NCBI RefSeq assembly: GCF_002979755.1
Contig: NZ_PCPP01000002.1
Coordinates: forward strand, 310,001 to 374,000
Direction: 5' to 3'
Length of the DNA: 64,000 bases
DNA from: Chryseobacterium culicis
GTDB lineage: Bacteria; Bacteroidota; Bacteroidia; Flavobacteriales; Weeksellaceae
Shown here: positions 17,506-26,187 of the stretch, piece by piece
Layout: each line of letters starts with the position of its first letter
How positions within the stretch are numbered: position 1 is the stretch's first letter
The notes under the pieces: model-generated
The model's input: the letters and a program-made list of their open reading frames with translations, nothing else
Told to the model about the DNA's origin: nothing
Databases searched by the model: none
Translations under genes and position numbers: made by a program

Positions 17506-17513
17506 CAAATGTA
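17506..17513 (-). promoter_or_regulatory. -7 box of dprA
   Basis: TACATTTG on the minus strand is an exact TAnnTTTG match, 13 bases before the dprA ATG and within the short gap after the rhomboid gene. No -33 TTG is seen, so this may be a weak internal promoter. Confidence 0.4.
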
Positions 17514-17525
17514 ATGAAATAAGTG

Positions 17526-18293
17526 TTATCTTTTCCTTAATTCCTCCAAATGATCCCAGATATCATCTTTTTTCTTATAGGGAAGTTCCATAAAATCTTC
17601 CGGGTGATTTTCTTTGTATTCCTGCCACAATTTATCATCTTTTTCATTGTAATAATTGGGGAATTCCCATATAAATTTTTTCTTCTTTTCTCCAACATTT
17701 TTGAAGGCAAAAGCAATGATACTGCCTACTACAGCTCCGGAAAGATGGGCCTGCCATGAGATTTTACTCGGTTCCTGCATATTATAGAACAGTTCTTCGG
17801 GAAGCATTCCCCACACCAAACTGCCATAATACAGAACAACAAGCATTGAAATTGTGAGAAGTTTTGTATTCCACTTGAAGACACCGCTAAAGAAAAGGAA
17901 GAAGGCAAGCACATACACCACACCACTGGCTCCAATGGTACAGGTATACATATAATCACCAGTAAGAATGTCAATAGGAGGAAGCAACCATACCAAAAGT
18001 CCCGTTGCCAGCCATCCGATAATAAAAACCTTGTTGGCAACCAAAGGATAAAACTGATAAAGTAAAAACATAAGTGCTGCAATAGGGATAGAATTTCCTA
18101 TGATATGATCTATATTTCCATGTAAAAGAGGAGAGGTTACCACCCCAAGCAAACCTTCAGGCAGCAATGGGATAATGGCTCCAAAACAGCTTTGGAAAAA
18201 GCCCTGCGTTTGTAAAAAGTACCCGAACCACATCGCAGATAGCATCAGCAACGGGTATATAATCGCTCTTTTGGAAATTACATTTTTGAACAT
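17526..18293 (-). CDS. Rhomboid-family intramembrane serine protease
   Basis: A 255-residue membrane protein with six predicted helices. It has the catalytic pair Ser123 in the GASGVVY motif and His183 in WQAHLSGAVVG, plus the conserved loop residues His58, His63 and Asn67 in LLHGNIDHIIGN. The enzyme cleaves transmembrane substrates within the bilayer. A charged cytoplasmic tail of about 50 residues (KDDIWDHLEELRKR at the end) follows the last helix. It lies upstream of dprA on the same strand. Its substrate is unknown. Confidence 0.93.
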   Translation of the reverse strand: MFKNVISKRAIIYPLLMLSAMWFGYFLQTQGFFQSCFGAIIPLLPEGLLGVVTSPLLHGNIDHIIGNSIPIAALMFLLYQFYPLVANKVFIIGWLATGLLVWLLPPIDILTGDYMYTCTIGASGVVYVLAFFLFFSGVFKWNTKLLTISMLVVLYYGSLVWGMLPEELFYNMQEPSKISWQAHLSGAVVGSIIAFAFKNVGEKKKKFIWEFPNYYNEKDDKLWQEYKENHPEDFMELPYKKKDDIWDHLEELRKR

Positions 18294-18513
18294 GTGGATT
18301 TTACGTCAAATCAAAAGCCAATGATAAATTTCGGAAAATTTGGCGATGAATCAATTCTTACTCACCTGATTTTAAGACAAAAGGTATCAAATTTTATTTT
18401 CAAACTTATTATTTTGGCATTGATTTTATAGAAATATCTTATTGTGATTGATTCAGCTTTGAGGAAATTCGATTCTTTACAGCTGAATTTACCCTGAAAA
18501 AAAATTATATTAA

Positions 18514-18521
18514 TACTTTTG
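18514..18521 (+). promoter_or_regulatory. -7 box of first DUF3078 gene
   Basis: TACTTTTG is an exact TAnnTTTG match. It implies a leader of about 15 bases. The nearest -33 candidate is CTG at 18494-18496, 17 bases upstream. Confidence 0.55.
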
Positions 18522-18542
18522 TAGGGAAAATTATTTAGAGTA

Positions 18543-19469
18543 ATGAAGAAGTTTTTATTGATTCTTTCCTGTTTTATAGGAATATATGCAAGTGCACAAG
18601 AAGAATTGAAAAAAGATTCCGTAGTAGTAGACACCGTGAAATACTGGTCAGTATTAGGGAAAAATACCTTAATGATCAACCAGGCAGCCTTTTCAAACTG
18701 GGTAGGAGGTGGAGCCAACAACGTAGGATGGCTTGCCGGAATCAATTACAATGTGACCTATGAAAAAGACAAAGACCTTTGGGAAAACATTATTATACTG
18801 GGCTATGGGCAGAATGATACGAAAGGATTAGGAATAAGAAAGACACAGGATGTGATCAATATTTCTACCAATTACGGGCGAAAATTTTCGAAAAGCTGGT
18901 ATTTCTCTTTAGGAGCAGGTTTGCAGTCACAGTTTGCGGCAGGATATGAAGATGGGAATAACCCTGAGGCAAAGAAAATCTCAAATTTTATGGCACCAGG
19001 TTACCTGAACGTCGGGATGGGTATCACCTACAGACCTAATGATAACCTTACGGTAACTCTACGTCCTACCAACGCCAGATGGACTTTTGTCTCAGATAAA
19101 GATCTTCAGGTAGCAGGAAGTTATGGTCTTAAAAGTGACGGAGATACTTCTTTATTGCAGTTCGGTTTTCTGGGGACAGCCATGTACAAGCTAAAAATAA
19201 TGGAAGATATTTACTTAACCAATACAGCATCAGTCTTCTCGAATTACCTTGACCGTCCGGACAGATTGGTTCTGGCATATGGAGCTTTACTGAACCTGAA
19301 AGTAAACAAATATATTTCATCCAATGTGACAGTAGATTTACTTTACGATCATAATCAGATAGAAAAAACACAGCTGAAGCAAACTCTTGGAATCGGGTTC
19401 GCCTACACTTTGGAGAATGGGGTAAAACGTTCCGACCGCAAAGACAGTCAGTGGTGGATTAAAAAATAA
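18543..19469 (+). CDS. DUF3078 outer-membrane protein, copy 1
   Basis: A 308-residue exported protein with a signal peptide (ILSCFIGIYASAQ). The mature part is built of amphipathic beta strands typical of an outer-membrane barrel of the DUF3078 family: LMINQAAFSNWVGGGANNVG near the N-terminus, ILGYGQNDTKG, STNYGRKFSKSWYFSLGAGL, NLTVTLRPTNARWTFV and a C-terminal strand group YISSNVTVDLLYDHNQ. The function of the family is unknown. The next gene is a close copy. It has its own -7 box and terminator. Confidence 0.88.
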   Translation: MKKFLLILSCFIGIYASAQEELKKDSVVVDTVKYWSVLGKNTLMINQAAFSNWVGGGANNVGWLAGINYNVTYEKDKDLWENIIILGYGQNDTKGLGIRKTQDVINISTNYGRKFSKSWYFSLGAGLQSQFAAGYEDGNNPEAKKISNFMAPGYLNVGMGITYRPNDNLTVTLRPTNARWTFVSDKDLQVAGSYGLKSDGDTSLLQFGFLGTAMYKLKIMEDIYLTNTASVFSNYLDRPDRLVLAYGALLNLKVNKYISSNVTVDLLYDHNQIEKTQLKQTLGIGFAYTLENGVKRSDRKDSQWWIKK

Positions 19470-19491
19470 AAAATAATATCATATTTCAATA

Positions 19492-19519
19492 AAAAGCACT
19501 TCCGAAATGAGGTGTTTTT
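19492..19519 (+). terminator. Terminator after first DUF3078 gene
   Basis: AAAAGCACTTC pairs with GAGGTGTTTTT (two G-U pairs) around CGAAAT and continues as a T tract. A sequence-related hairpin follows the second copy at 20649. Confidence 0.75.
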
Positions 19520-19673
19520 TTGTTTTTAAAATACTGTAATTTTAAGTTGATTTAAGTTTGCGGGTTGCTGGAGTGTTGTTTAATGTGATGATTTTCATAG
19601 TATTACTGCGTTGTTTTTAATGATGTTAAATTCATTTTAAAGTGAATTTTATTAAGGCGTAGATTATTATTTA

Positions 19674-19681
19674 TACATTTG
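19674..19681 (+). promoter_or_regulatory. -7 box of second DUF3078 gene
   Basis: TACATTTG is an exact TAnnTTTG match 15 bases before the ATG. No TTG at -33 spacing is visible. Confidence 0.55.
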
Positions 19682-19696
19682 TAGTAAATCGTCATT

Positions 19697-20620
19697 ATGA
19701 AAAAACTTTTATTGATCAGTTCTATCACTTTTGGGGCTGTAGCATTGGCTCAGGAGACTAAAACGGAGGCTCCGGCAGCAGATACTGTTAAAGCCTGGTC
19801 TATTCAGGGACAAAATACATTAATGCTTAATCAGGCTGCCTTTTCCAACTGGGTAGGTGGTGGAGCCAACAACGTAGGATGGCTTGCCGGAGTGAATTAT
19901 AACCTGACTTATGAAAAAGGAAAAAATCTTTGGGAAAACATTGTTATTCTGGGTTATGGGCAAAACAATACGCAGGGAACAGGAGTAAGAAAAACGCAGG
20001 ATGTTATTAACCTTTCTACAAACTATGGTAGAGAATTTGCCAAGCATTGGTATTTGTCTGCAGGTGCAGGTTTACAAACTCAGTTTGCTCCGGGATATGA
20101 AGACGGAAACAATCCCGATGCTAAGAAGATTTCCAATTTTATGGCTCCCGGATATCTGAGTGTAGGAGCAGGGGTTACTTACCGTCCCAATGATAATTTT
20201 ACGGTGACTTTACGTCCGGCAAATGCAAGATGGACTTTTGTATTAGATAAGGATCTTCAGAAAGCAGGAACGTATGGTCTTAAAAATGACGGTGATTCTT
20301 CTCTTTTCCAATTCGGTTTCTTAGGAACAGCTATGTATAAGCTGAAAATTATGGAGAACATCAGCCTGTTAAATACAGCGTCTGTATTTTCCAACTATCT
20401 TGACCATCCGGACAGACTAGTTTTGGGATATAGCGGTGTTTTAAGCATGAAAATCAATAAATATATTTCTACGAATGTTACTCTTGATCTATTGTATGAC
20501 CATAATCAGATATGGAAAACACAGTTGAAACAGACATTAGGCGTAGGTTTGGCTTACAATTTTGATAATGGTAAGAAACGTTCGGAAAATAAGGATAACC
20601 AAAGCTGGCTGAAAAAATAA
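19697..20620 (+). CDS. DUF3078 outer-membrane protein, copy 2
   Basis: A 307-residue protein nearly collinear with the preceding gene product. The signal peptide differs (LISSITFGAVALAQ), but the body repeats the same blocks: LMLNQAAFSNWVGGGANNVG, ILGYGQNNTQG, FMAPGYLSVGAGVTYRPNDN and TLDLLYDHNQIWKTQLKQTL. Most differences are conservative. Both genes have separate promoters and terminators, so they can be expressed independently. A recent tandem duplication with diverged signal sequence and loops is the simplest reading. The function is unknown. Confidence 0.88.
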   Translation: MKKLLLISSITFGAVALAQETKTEAPAADTVKAWSIQGQNTLMLNQAAFSNWVGGGANNVGWLAGVNYNLTYEKGKNLWENIVILGYGQNNTQGTGVRKTQDVINLSTNYGREFAKHWYLSAGAGLQTQFAPGYEDGNNPDAKKISNFMAPGYLSVGAGVTYRPNDNFTVTLRPANARWTFVLDKDLQKAGTYGLKNDGDSSLFQFGFLGTAMYKLKIMENISLLNTASVFSNYLDHPDRLVLGYSGVLSMKINKYISTNVTLDLLYDHNQIWKTQLKQTLGVGLAYNFDNGKKRSENKDNQSWLKK

Positions 20621-20648
20621 GACAGACATATAATCTGCAGTACAATAA

Positions 20649-20675
20649 AAAAGCACTTCAAAATGAAGTGCTTTT
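20649..20675. terminator. Bidirectional terminator between DUF3078 copy 2 and sufD
   Basis: A perfect 12-bp stem AAAAGCACTTCA with a three-base loop; A and T tracts on both sides allow termination of both convergent genes. The stem is related to the hairpin after the first copy. Confidence 0.85.
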
Positions 20676-20696
20676 GTTTATCAATATATATAAGTC

Positions 20697-22031
20697 TTAG
20701 AATTCTATATCAACTCCTAATTTCTCAGCCAATAACTTTGAAATTTTTTCTTTTAGAGGTTCTATATCAATGTTTTGCATTGCATCATTAGCAAAAGCAT
20801 ATAAAAGTAATGCCTGTGCTTCTTTTTTAGAAATTCCTCTCGCTCTCAGGTAGAATAAAGCATCTTCATTCAACTGACCTACTGTACATCCGTGAGAACA
20901 TTTTACATCATCAGCAAAGATCTCTAACTGAGGTTTAGTATCGATACTTGCACCTTCACTTAGCAATACGTTGTTGTTTTGCTGATAAGCGTTTGTTTTC
21001 TGAGCTATTTTGTCAACAAAAACTTTTCCATTGAAAACTCCGTGGGCATTGCCATCAAAGATTCCTTTATAATTCTGGTAGCTTTCACAGTTCGGGAAGT
21101 TATGGTGAACCGCTGTATGGTGGTCTACTAACTGATCTTTTCCGATAATTGTGATTCCGTTCATGAATGAATTGATATTAGATCCATTATGAATAAAATC
21201 AAGGTTGTTTCTTACCAGCTTACCTCCGAAAGAGAATGTATTTACAGTGGTTAAGCTGTCTTTCTCCTGTCTTGCGAAAGTATTGTCGATAAAATAGGTT
21301 GTATTATTATCATTTTGAAGTTTGTGCCAGTCTGCTTTTGCATTAGGATAGGTAAAGATCTCCGTTACAGAGTTAGTCAATACATACGTGCTGTCAAAAT
21401 TATGGTGGCTTTCAATCACTTCTACTTTTGCTCCTTCTTCTACAATCAAAAGGTTTCTTGTATTGTAGAATGTGTTCTCCTCCTGATTCTGAGAAATATA
21501 AAAAACATGGATTGGTTTTTCAATCACTACATTCTTAGGAACCTTAAGGAAGAAACCATATTTGCAGTAAGCAAGGTTTAAGTTGGTAAACGCTTGTTCC
21601 TTAGAAGCAATGGTATTGAAATATTTTTCAAAAACCTCTTTGTGCTTCTCATCATTCAATGCATAATTGAATGAAAGAAATTCTACATTTTCAATAGAAA
21701 CTTTTGAAAGTTCCTTGTGAAGCTTACCGTTTACAAAAACAATCCAATCAAAATTTTCCTCTCCAAGGTGCAGTTCATCAAACTGCTCTTTAGTGATATT
21801 GTGGCTCTCTTTCGGGAAGAAGTTGTAGCTTTTTTCCGTGATTTCCTTTAGATTGGTATATTTATATTCTTCGTCTTTTTTTGTCGGAAAACCAAGATTT
21901 GCAAATTTCTGAAGAGCCTCTTTTCTTTCATCATCCAGAAATCTGTGACGAAGACTCTCCAAAAATTCATTATGGTTCTCTATAATCTGTTCTTTTAATG
22001 CCATTACTGGTATATCTGTGGTTTGCACCAT
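20697..22031 (-). CDS. sufD: Fe-S assembly scaffold protein SufD
   Basis: A 444-residue SufD, partner of SufB and SufC in the SufBC2D scaffold that builds Fe-S clusters in the cytoplasm. Seen are the beta-helix core (FSFGGKLVRNNLDFIHNG, DHHTAVHHNFPNCESYQNYKG, FNGKVFVDKIAQKTNAYQ) and the C-terminal DDVKCSHGCTVGQLNEDALFYLRARGI region with the conserved His. It is the last gene of the suf operon, 138 bases after sufC. ATG 22031 is used; an in-frame ATG at 22004 (MALKEQ) is an equally good start. Confidence 0.95.
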   Translation of the reverse strand: MVQTTDIPVMALKEQIIENHNEFLESLRHRFLDDERKEALQKFANLGFPTKKDEEYKYTNLKEITEKSYNFFPKESHNITKEQFDELHLGEENFDWIVFVNGKLHKELSKVSIENVEFLSFNYALNDEKHKEVFEKYFNTIASKEQAFTNLNLAYCKYGFFLKVPKNVVIEKPIHVFYISQNQEENTFYNTRNLLIVEEGAKVEVIESHHNFDSTYVLTNSVTEIFTYPNAKADWHKLQNDNNTTYFIDNTFARQEKDSLTTVNTFSFGGKLVRNNLDFIHNGSNINSFMNGITIIGKDQLVDHHTAVHHNFPNCESYQNYKGIFDGNAHGVFNGKVFVDKIAQKTNAYQQNNNVLLSEGASIDTKPQLEIFADDVKCSHGCTVGQLNEDALFYLRARGISKKEAQALLLYAFANDAMQNIDIEPLKEKISKLLAEKLGVDIEF

Positions 22032-22169
22032 TTTTTCTTTTTTTTTGAACTAAAATATTGCTATTCCGAGGAACAGGGAATCCAATTTTTAATAATAGAG
22101 ATTCTTTATTTTACTACGTTTCAAGAATGATTGTGAAAATTTTAATCTCTGAAATAATACATTTTCTTC

Positions 22170-22913
22170 TTAGTTAAGAAGCCAGTCGTAACCCTTTTCT
22201 TCAAGTTCTAATGCTAAAGATTTATCACCGGTTTTGATGATTTTTCCATCTGCTAAAACGTGAACGAAGTCAGGCTGAATATAGTTAAGCAATCTCTGAT
22301 AGTGCGTAATCAAAAGAACTGCATTTCCTTCATTTTTAAAGTGGTTTACTCCATCTGCCACGATTCTCAAAGCATCAATATCCAATCCTGAATCTGTTTC
22401 ATCCAGAATAGCCAATTTAGGATTAAGCATCATCATCTGGAAGATCTCATTTCTTTTCTTTTCACCTCCTGAGAATCCCTCGTTTAATGATCTTGAAAGG
22501 AAATCTTTTTTGATCCCTAGTTTTTCAGACTTCTCGCGGATTAATGCAAGCATTTCTTTTGCCGGCATTTCTTCCAGTCCGTTTGCTTTTCTTGTTTCAT
22601 TTAAAGCAGCTTTGATAAAGTTCGTTACAGAAACTCCCGGAATTTCCACTGGATACTGGAAAGAAAGGAAGATTCCTTTGTGAGCTCTATCTTCAGGAGC
22701 GTCTTCGCTGATGTCTTCTCCCTGGAAAAGGATCTCTCCACCAGTTACTTCGTAATCTTCTTTTCCTGCGATTACAGAAGAAAGGGTAGACTTACCAGCT
22801 CCGTTCGGGCCCATAATAGCGTGAACTTCGCCTGGCTTTATCTCAAGATTAATACCTTTTAATATTTCTGCGCCATCTTCAATTTTGGCGTGAAGGTCTT
22901 TAATTTGTAACAT
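22170..22913 (-). CDS. sufC: Fe-S assembly ATPase SufC
   Basis: A 247-residue ABC-type ATPase that powers the SufBCD scaffold. The Walker A motif is GPNGAGKS, the signature region is [19 protein letters not shown], and the Walker B region is [12 protein letters not shown], all typical for SufC. The frame is open to 22967, but the added 18 residues are basic and unlike the family, so the ATG at 22913 ([11 protein letters not shown]) is taken as the start. A gap of 236 bases without a gene separates it from sufB. It is cytosolic and peripheral. Confidence 0.95.
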   Translation of the reverse strand: MLQIKDLHAKIEDGAEILKGINLEIKPGEVHAIMGPNGAGKSTLSSVIAGKEDYEVTGGEILFQGEDISEDAPEDRAHKGIFLSFQYPVEIPGVSVTNFIKAALNETRKANGLEEMPAKEMLALIREKSEKLGIKKDFLSRSLNEGFSGGEKKRNEIFQMMMLNPKLAILDETDSGLDIDALRIVADGVNHFKNEGNAVLLITHYQRLLNYIQPDFVHVLADGKIIKTGDKSLALELEEKGYDWLLN

Positions 22914-23149
22914 TCTTGCTAACTTTTTCTTTTTATAATTGTGTGAGCTTCTCTTCTGTGAATACACATTTTCTTTATATTGAATATTTCCTCAATAGAC
23001 GGATAGAAGCTTTCTATATTTTATGTTTTGTAATAATCTTCACTGAAGATTACAACTTATATTCCCGAATAACGGTTTTAATCTGATAAAAACACTGAAA
23101 ACCTTGCCATTAATCAGTGGATTTTATCTGATAGATTCTTTTTGAAGGA

Positions 23150-24598
23150 TTATCCCACAGAACCTTCTAATGAAATTTCCAGTAATTTCTGAGCTTCAAT
23201 AGCAAATTCCATCGGAAGTTTATTTAAAACTTCTTTACTGAAACCATTGACGATCAAAGCAATGGCTCTTTCAGTATCAATACCTCTCTGGTTACAATAG
23301 AAAATCTGGTCTTCCCCAATTTTTGAAGTCGTTGCTTCATGCTCTAACTGAGCCGTTGGATCCTTGATTTCGATATAAGGGAAAGTATGAGCCCCACATT
23401 CATTACCCATCAATAAAGAGTCACACTGAGAGAAGTTTCTTGCTCCTTTAGCAGAAGGCATTACTTTCACCTGTCCTCTGTATGAGTTTTGAGATTTTCC
23501 GGCAGAAATACCTTTAGAAATAATCGTTGATTTGGTATTCTTTCCAATGTGGATCATTTTTGTTCCTGTATCTGCATACTGGTGGTTATTGGTTACCGCA
23601 ATAGAGTAGAATTCTCCGATAGAGTTGTCTCCTTTAAGGATACAAGACGGATATTTCCATGTTACTGCAGAACCTGTTTCTACCTGAGTCCATGAGATTT
23701 TTGCATTTCTTTCGCAAAGTCCTCTTTTCGTTACAAAGTTGAATACACCTCCTTTTCCTTCTTCATTACCAGGATACCAGTTCTGTACCGTTGAATATTT
23801 AATCTCAGCATTGTCTAAAGCGATAAGCTCTACAACCGCTGCGTGAAGCTGGTTTTCATCTCTAGAGGGTGCTGTACAACCTTCAAGATAAGAAACATAA
23901 CTTCCTTCATCCGCTACAAGAAGTGTTCTTTCAAACTGTCCTGTTCCTGCCTGGTTGATACGGAAATAAGTGGAAAGCTCCATTGGGCATTTTACGCCTT
24001 TTGGAATATAACAGAAACTTCCGTCAGAGAATACTGCGGAATTCAGAGCTGCATAAAAGTTATCTCCTCTTGGAACTACTTTTCCAAGATATTTTCTTAC
24101 TAGATCAGGATGGTTTTTAATAGCCTCAGAGATGGAACAGAAAATAATTCCTTTTTCTGCCAATGTATCCTGGAAAGTGGTTTTCACAGAAACTGAGTCC
24201 ATTACGATATCTACGGCAACTCCAGAAAGTCTTTTTTGCTCTTCGATATTGATTCCTAATTTGGCAAAAGTTGCTAATAATTCAGGATCTACCTCGTCAA
24301 GACTTGCCAGTTCAGGCTTTACTTTAGGAGCAGCATAGTAACGGATTGCTTGAAAATCTGGTTTTTCATACTTGATATTAGCCCAGTTAGGCTCTACCAT
24401 TTTCTGCCAGATTTTGAAAGATTCCAAACGCCATTCAGTCATCCATTCCGGCTCTTCTTTTTTAGCAGAGATGGCACGAACGATGTCCTCATTTAAACCG
24501 ATCGGGAAATCTTCATAATCAATTTTCGTTTCCCAACCGAATTCATATTTTTTATTTTCTAGATCGACTCTTAAATCGTCTTCTGTATATTTACTCAT
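23150..24598 (-). CDS. sufB: Fe-S assembly scaffold protein SufB
   Basis: A 482-residue SufB, the subunit on which clusters are assembled with SufC and SufD. Diagnostic segments are [76 protein letters not shown] and the C-terminal [18 protein letters not shown], which includes the functional cysteines. The length is normal. It lies between sufA and sufC on the minus strand, with a REP-like repeat in the 84 bases before it. Confidence 0.96.
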   Translation of the reverse strand: MSKYTEDDLRVDLENKKYEFGWETKIDYEDFPIGLNEDIVRAISAKKEEPEWMTEWRLESFKIWQKMVEPNWANIKYEKPDFQAIRYYAAPKVKPELASLDEVDPELLATFAKLGINIEEQKRLSGVAVDIVMDSVSVKTTFQDTLAEKGIIFCSISEAIKNHPDLVRKYLGKVVPRGDNFYAALNSAVFSDGSFCYIPKGVKCPMELSTYFRINQAGTGQFERTLLVADEGSYVSYLEGCTAPSRDENQLHAAVVELIALDNAEIKYSTVQNWYPGNEEGKGGVFNFVTKRGLCERNAKISWTQVETGSAVTWKYPSCILKGDNSIGEFYSIAVTNNHQYADTGTKMIHIGKNTKSTIISKGISAGKSQNSYRGQVKVMPSAKGARNFSQCDSLLMGNECGAHTFPYIEIKDPTAQLEHEATTSKIGEDQIFYCNQRGIDTERAIALIVNGFSKEVLNKLPMEFAIEAQKLLEISLEGSVG

Positions 24599-24608
24599 TA
24601 TAATTTTT

Positions 24609-24672
24609 TAGATTTCAGATGTTAGATTTCAGAATTCAGAGTGGCTCTGAGGTCTGAAATCTAGGATCTAAT
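24609..24672. repeat. TAGATTTCAGA direct and inverted repeat
   Basis: TAGATTTCAGA occurs at 24609-24619 and again at 24623-24633, and its complement TCTGAAATCTA at 24653-24663 can form a stem with either. It fills the sufA-sufB gap. Such elements often recur between genes in flavobacteria, and the fold could affect mRNA stability between the two genes. Confidence 0.65.
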
Positions 24673-24681
24673 GTCTTTTCT

Positions 24682-25011
24682 CTAAAGACTAAATGATTCC
24701 CCGCACCCACATGTTCTGGATGCATTCGGGTTGTTAAAAACAAACCCTTTTCCGTTCAATCCTCCTGAATACTCAAGAGTTGTTCCCGCTAAATAAAGGA
24801 TGGATTTTTTATCTATAATAATTTTGATGTTATTATCTTCAAAAATCTGATCTGTGTCTGTTTTTTGGTTATCAAACTTTAAAACATACTCTAAACCAGA
24901 GCATCCGCCGCTTTTCACCCCTACTCTTATATAATCTTCAGCAGGGTTAAAACCATCTTCCGTCATTAACTGGATGGCTTTCTCCTTTGCATAGTCTGAT
25001 ACTTTTATCAT
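24682..25011 (-). CDS. sufA: A-type Fe-S carrier protein SufA/IscA/HesB
   Basis: A 109-residue A-type carrier with the three cluster ligands Cys37 (SGGCSGLEY), Cys101 and Cys103 (TCGCGESF). It receives clusters from the SufBCD scaffold and hands them to apoproteins. It heads the suf operon behind a well-formed promoter (25040-25070). Position next to sufB favours the name SufA, though IscA/ErpA-like naming is also used for this family. Confidence 0.92.
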   Translation of the reverse strand: MIKVSDYAKEKAIQLMTEDGFNPAEDYIRVGVKSGGCSGLEYVLKFDNQKTDTDQIFEDNNIKIIIDKKSILYLAGTTLEYSGGLNGKGFVFNNPNASRTCGCGESFSL

Positions 25012-25039
25012 TGTATTTATTTAGAATGATTTAATGATG

Positions 25040-25070
25040 CAAAAATACGAACTAATTTCCGCAATCTCAA
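25040..25070 (-). promoter_or_regulatory. suf operon promoter
   Basis: On the minus strand TTG (25070-25068), 20 bases, then TATTTTTG (25047-25040): a full -33/-7 match. The predicted leader to the sufA ATG is about 22 bases. No clear operator palindrome is seen beside it. Confidence 0.75.
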
Positions 25071-25224
25071 ATCGAAGATATCTATTTTAATGATTCTGAT
25101 ATTAATAGCGATCTTCAAGGCAACTATTTATGTTAAAAATAGATAAATTTCTTCTCATCATGTGAAGATTTCATTCGGGATTTTAACCTTGAATCGTATT
25201 TTCGATCTATAAAGAAAATAGGTA

Positions 25225-26175
25225 ATGAAACAAAAAGTAGCCGCTTTTTTTGTATTGTTTTTCACGATAGTATCTTATGGTCAGACTACAAGATTTGTTT
25301 ATGAAACGCTTGTAAATCCGGATTCCATCAATCTGGTGAGTATGAAAAGTGAAAGAACTTTTCTGGATATTAAAGGAGATCATTCTTTATTTATCAGCGA
25401 AAATAAATTGAAAAGAGATTCTCTTTTTACTGCTGTCAGATCAGAAATGAAAGAAAATCATAAAAAAGAGGAAAAAGATTTTTCAAAAATAGAAGGAAAG
25501 AAAAATTTTGAACCTACTTTTTTTGAATATTTTATTACTAAGACTATTCCCGACCAAAAAGTGTATTATTATGAAAAGGCAGCCGGAAGACAAATTTATT
25601 ATCAGGAAGACAGACCTGTAAAGTGGGACGTAACAAATATTGTTGAAAAACAGAATGGATATTCTGCTCAAAAAGCAGTTGCTGAGTTTGGAGGAAGAGT
25701 CTGGACGGCATGGTTTACCAAAGAGATTCCTTTCTCTGACGGGCCTTATAAATTCTCCGGATTACCCGGACTGATTGTAAAACTGGAAGATGATAAAGGA
25801 GATTATAAATTTGACCTTGTTAAAAAGATTACCGTTAAGAATGCTTTCGAAGAACAGGTAAGCTCCGATGCTAAACAAAGTACGAGAGTCAACTTCCATG
25901 GTGATAAAGCTGCTCTGGAACTGGAGTTGGGTAAAAACAGAAAAGATATGGCAGGGAATAGTGGAGATGGAAATATGAATTTCGGAGGGGGAAGACATGG
26001 CGGCGGAATGGGCGGCGGTGGTATGAATGGAGGAGGAATGAGAGGAGGCCATGGCGGTGGCGGAATGCACAGAGGCGGAATGGGAGGCGATAATCAAGGA
26101 GGTCCGATATCACAAAGTCCATCTGCAGGAATTTCTTCTACAACTACAGTCCAGAACCCCATTGAATTAAAATAA
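25225..26175 (+). CDS. GLPGLI family protein with Gly/His/Met-rich tail
   Basis: A 316-residue exported protein (signal VLFFTIVSYGQ). It contains the family-defining motif in FSGLPGLIVKLEDDKGDY and upstream WTAWFTKEIPFSDGPYKF. The family is limited to Bacteroidota and has no known function. Residues from about 250 to 292 form a tail very rich in Gly with spaced His, Met and Arg (RHGGGMGGGGMNGGGMRGG, HGGGGMHRGGMGG), which could bind metal or be flexible. The last residues are NPIELK, mirrored by NPIELQ in the next gene. It is 12 bases from that gene. Confidence 0.9.
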   Translation: MKQKVAAFFVLFFTIVSYGQTTRFVYETLVNPDSINLVSMKSERTFLDIKGDHSLFISENKLKRDSLFTAVRSEMKENHKKEEKDFSKIEGKKNFEPTFFEYFITKTIPDQKVYYYEKAAGRQIYYQEDRPVKWDVTNIVEKQNGYSAQKAVAEFGGRVWTAWFTKEIPFSDGPYKFSGLPGLIVKLEDDKGDYKFDLVKKITVKNAFEEQVSSDAKQSTRVNFHGDKAALELELGKNRKDMAGNSGDGNMNFGGGRHGGGMGGGGMNGGGMRGGHGGGGMHRGGMGGDNQGGPISQSPSAGISSTTTVQNPIELK

Positions 26176-26187
26176 ATAAAAATATAA

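Noticed and set aside
25990..26100. GGN-type repeats as a possible CRISPR or tandem repeat
   Set aside because: They are codons of the Gly/His/Met-rich tail of a GLPGLI protein; units are irregular and there are no spacers.
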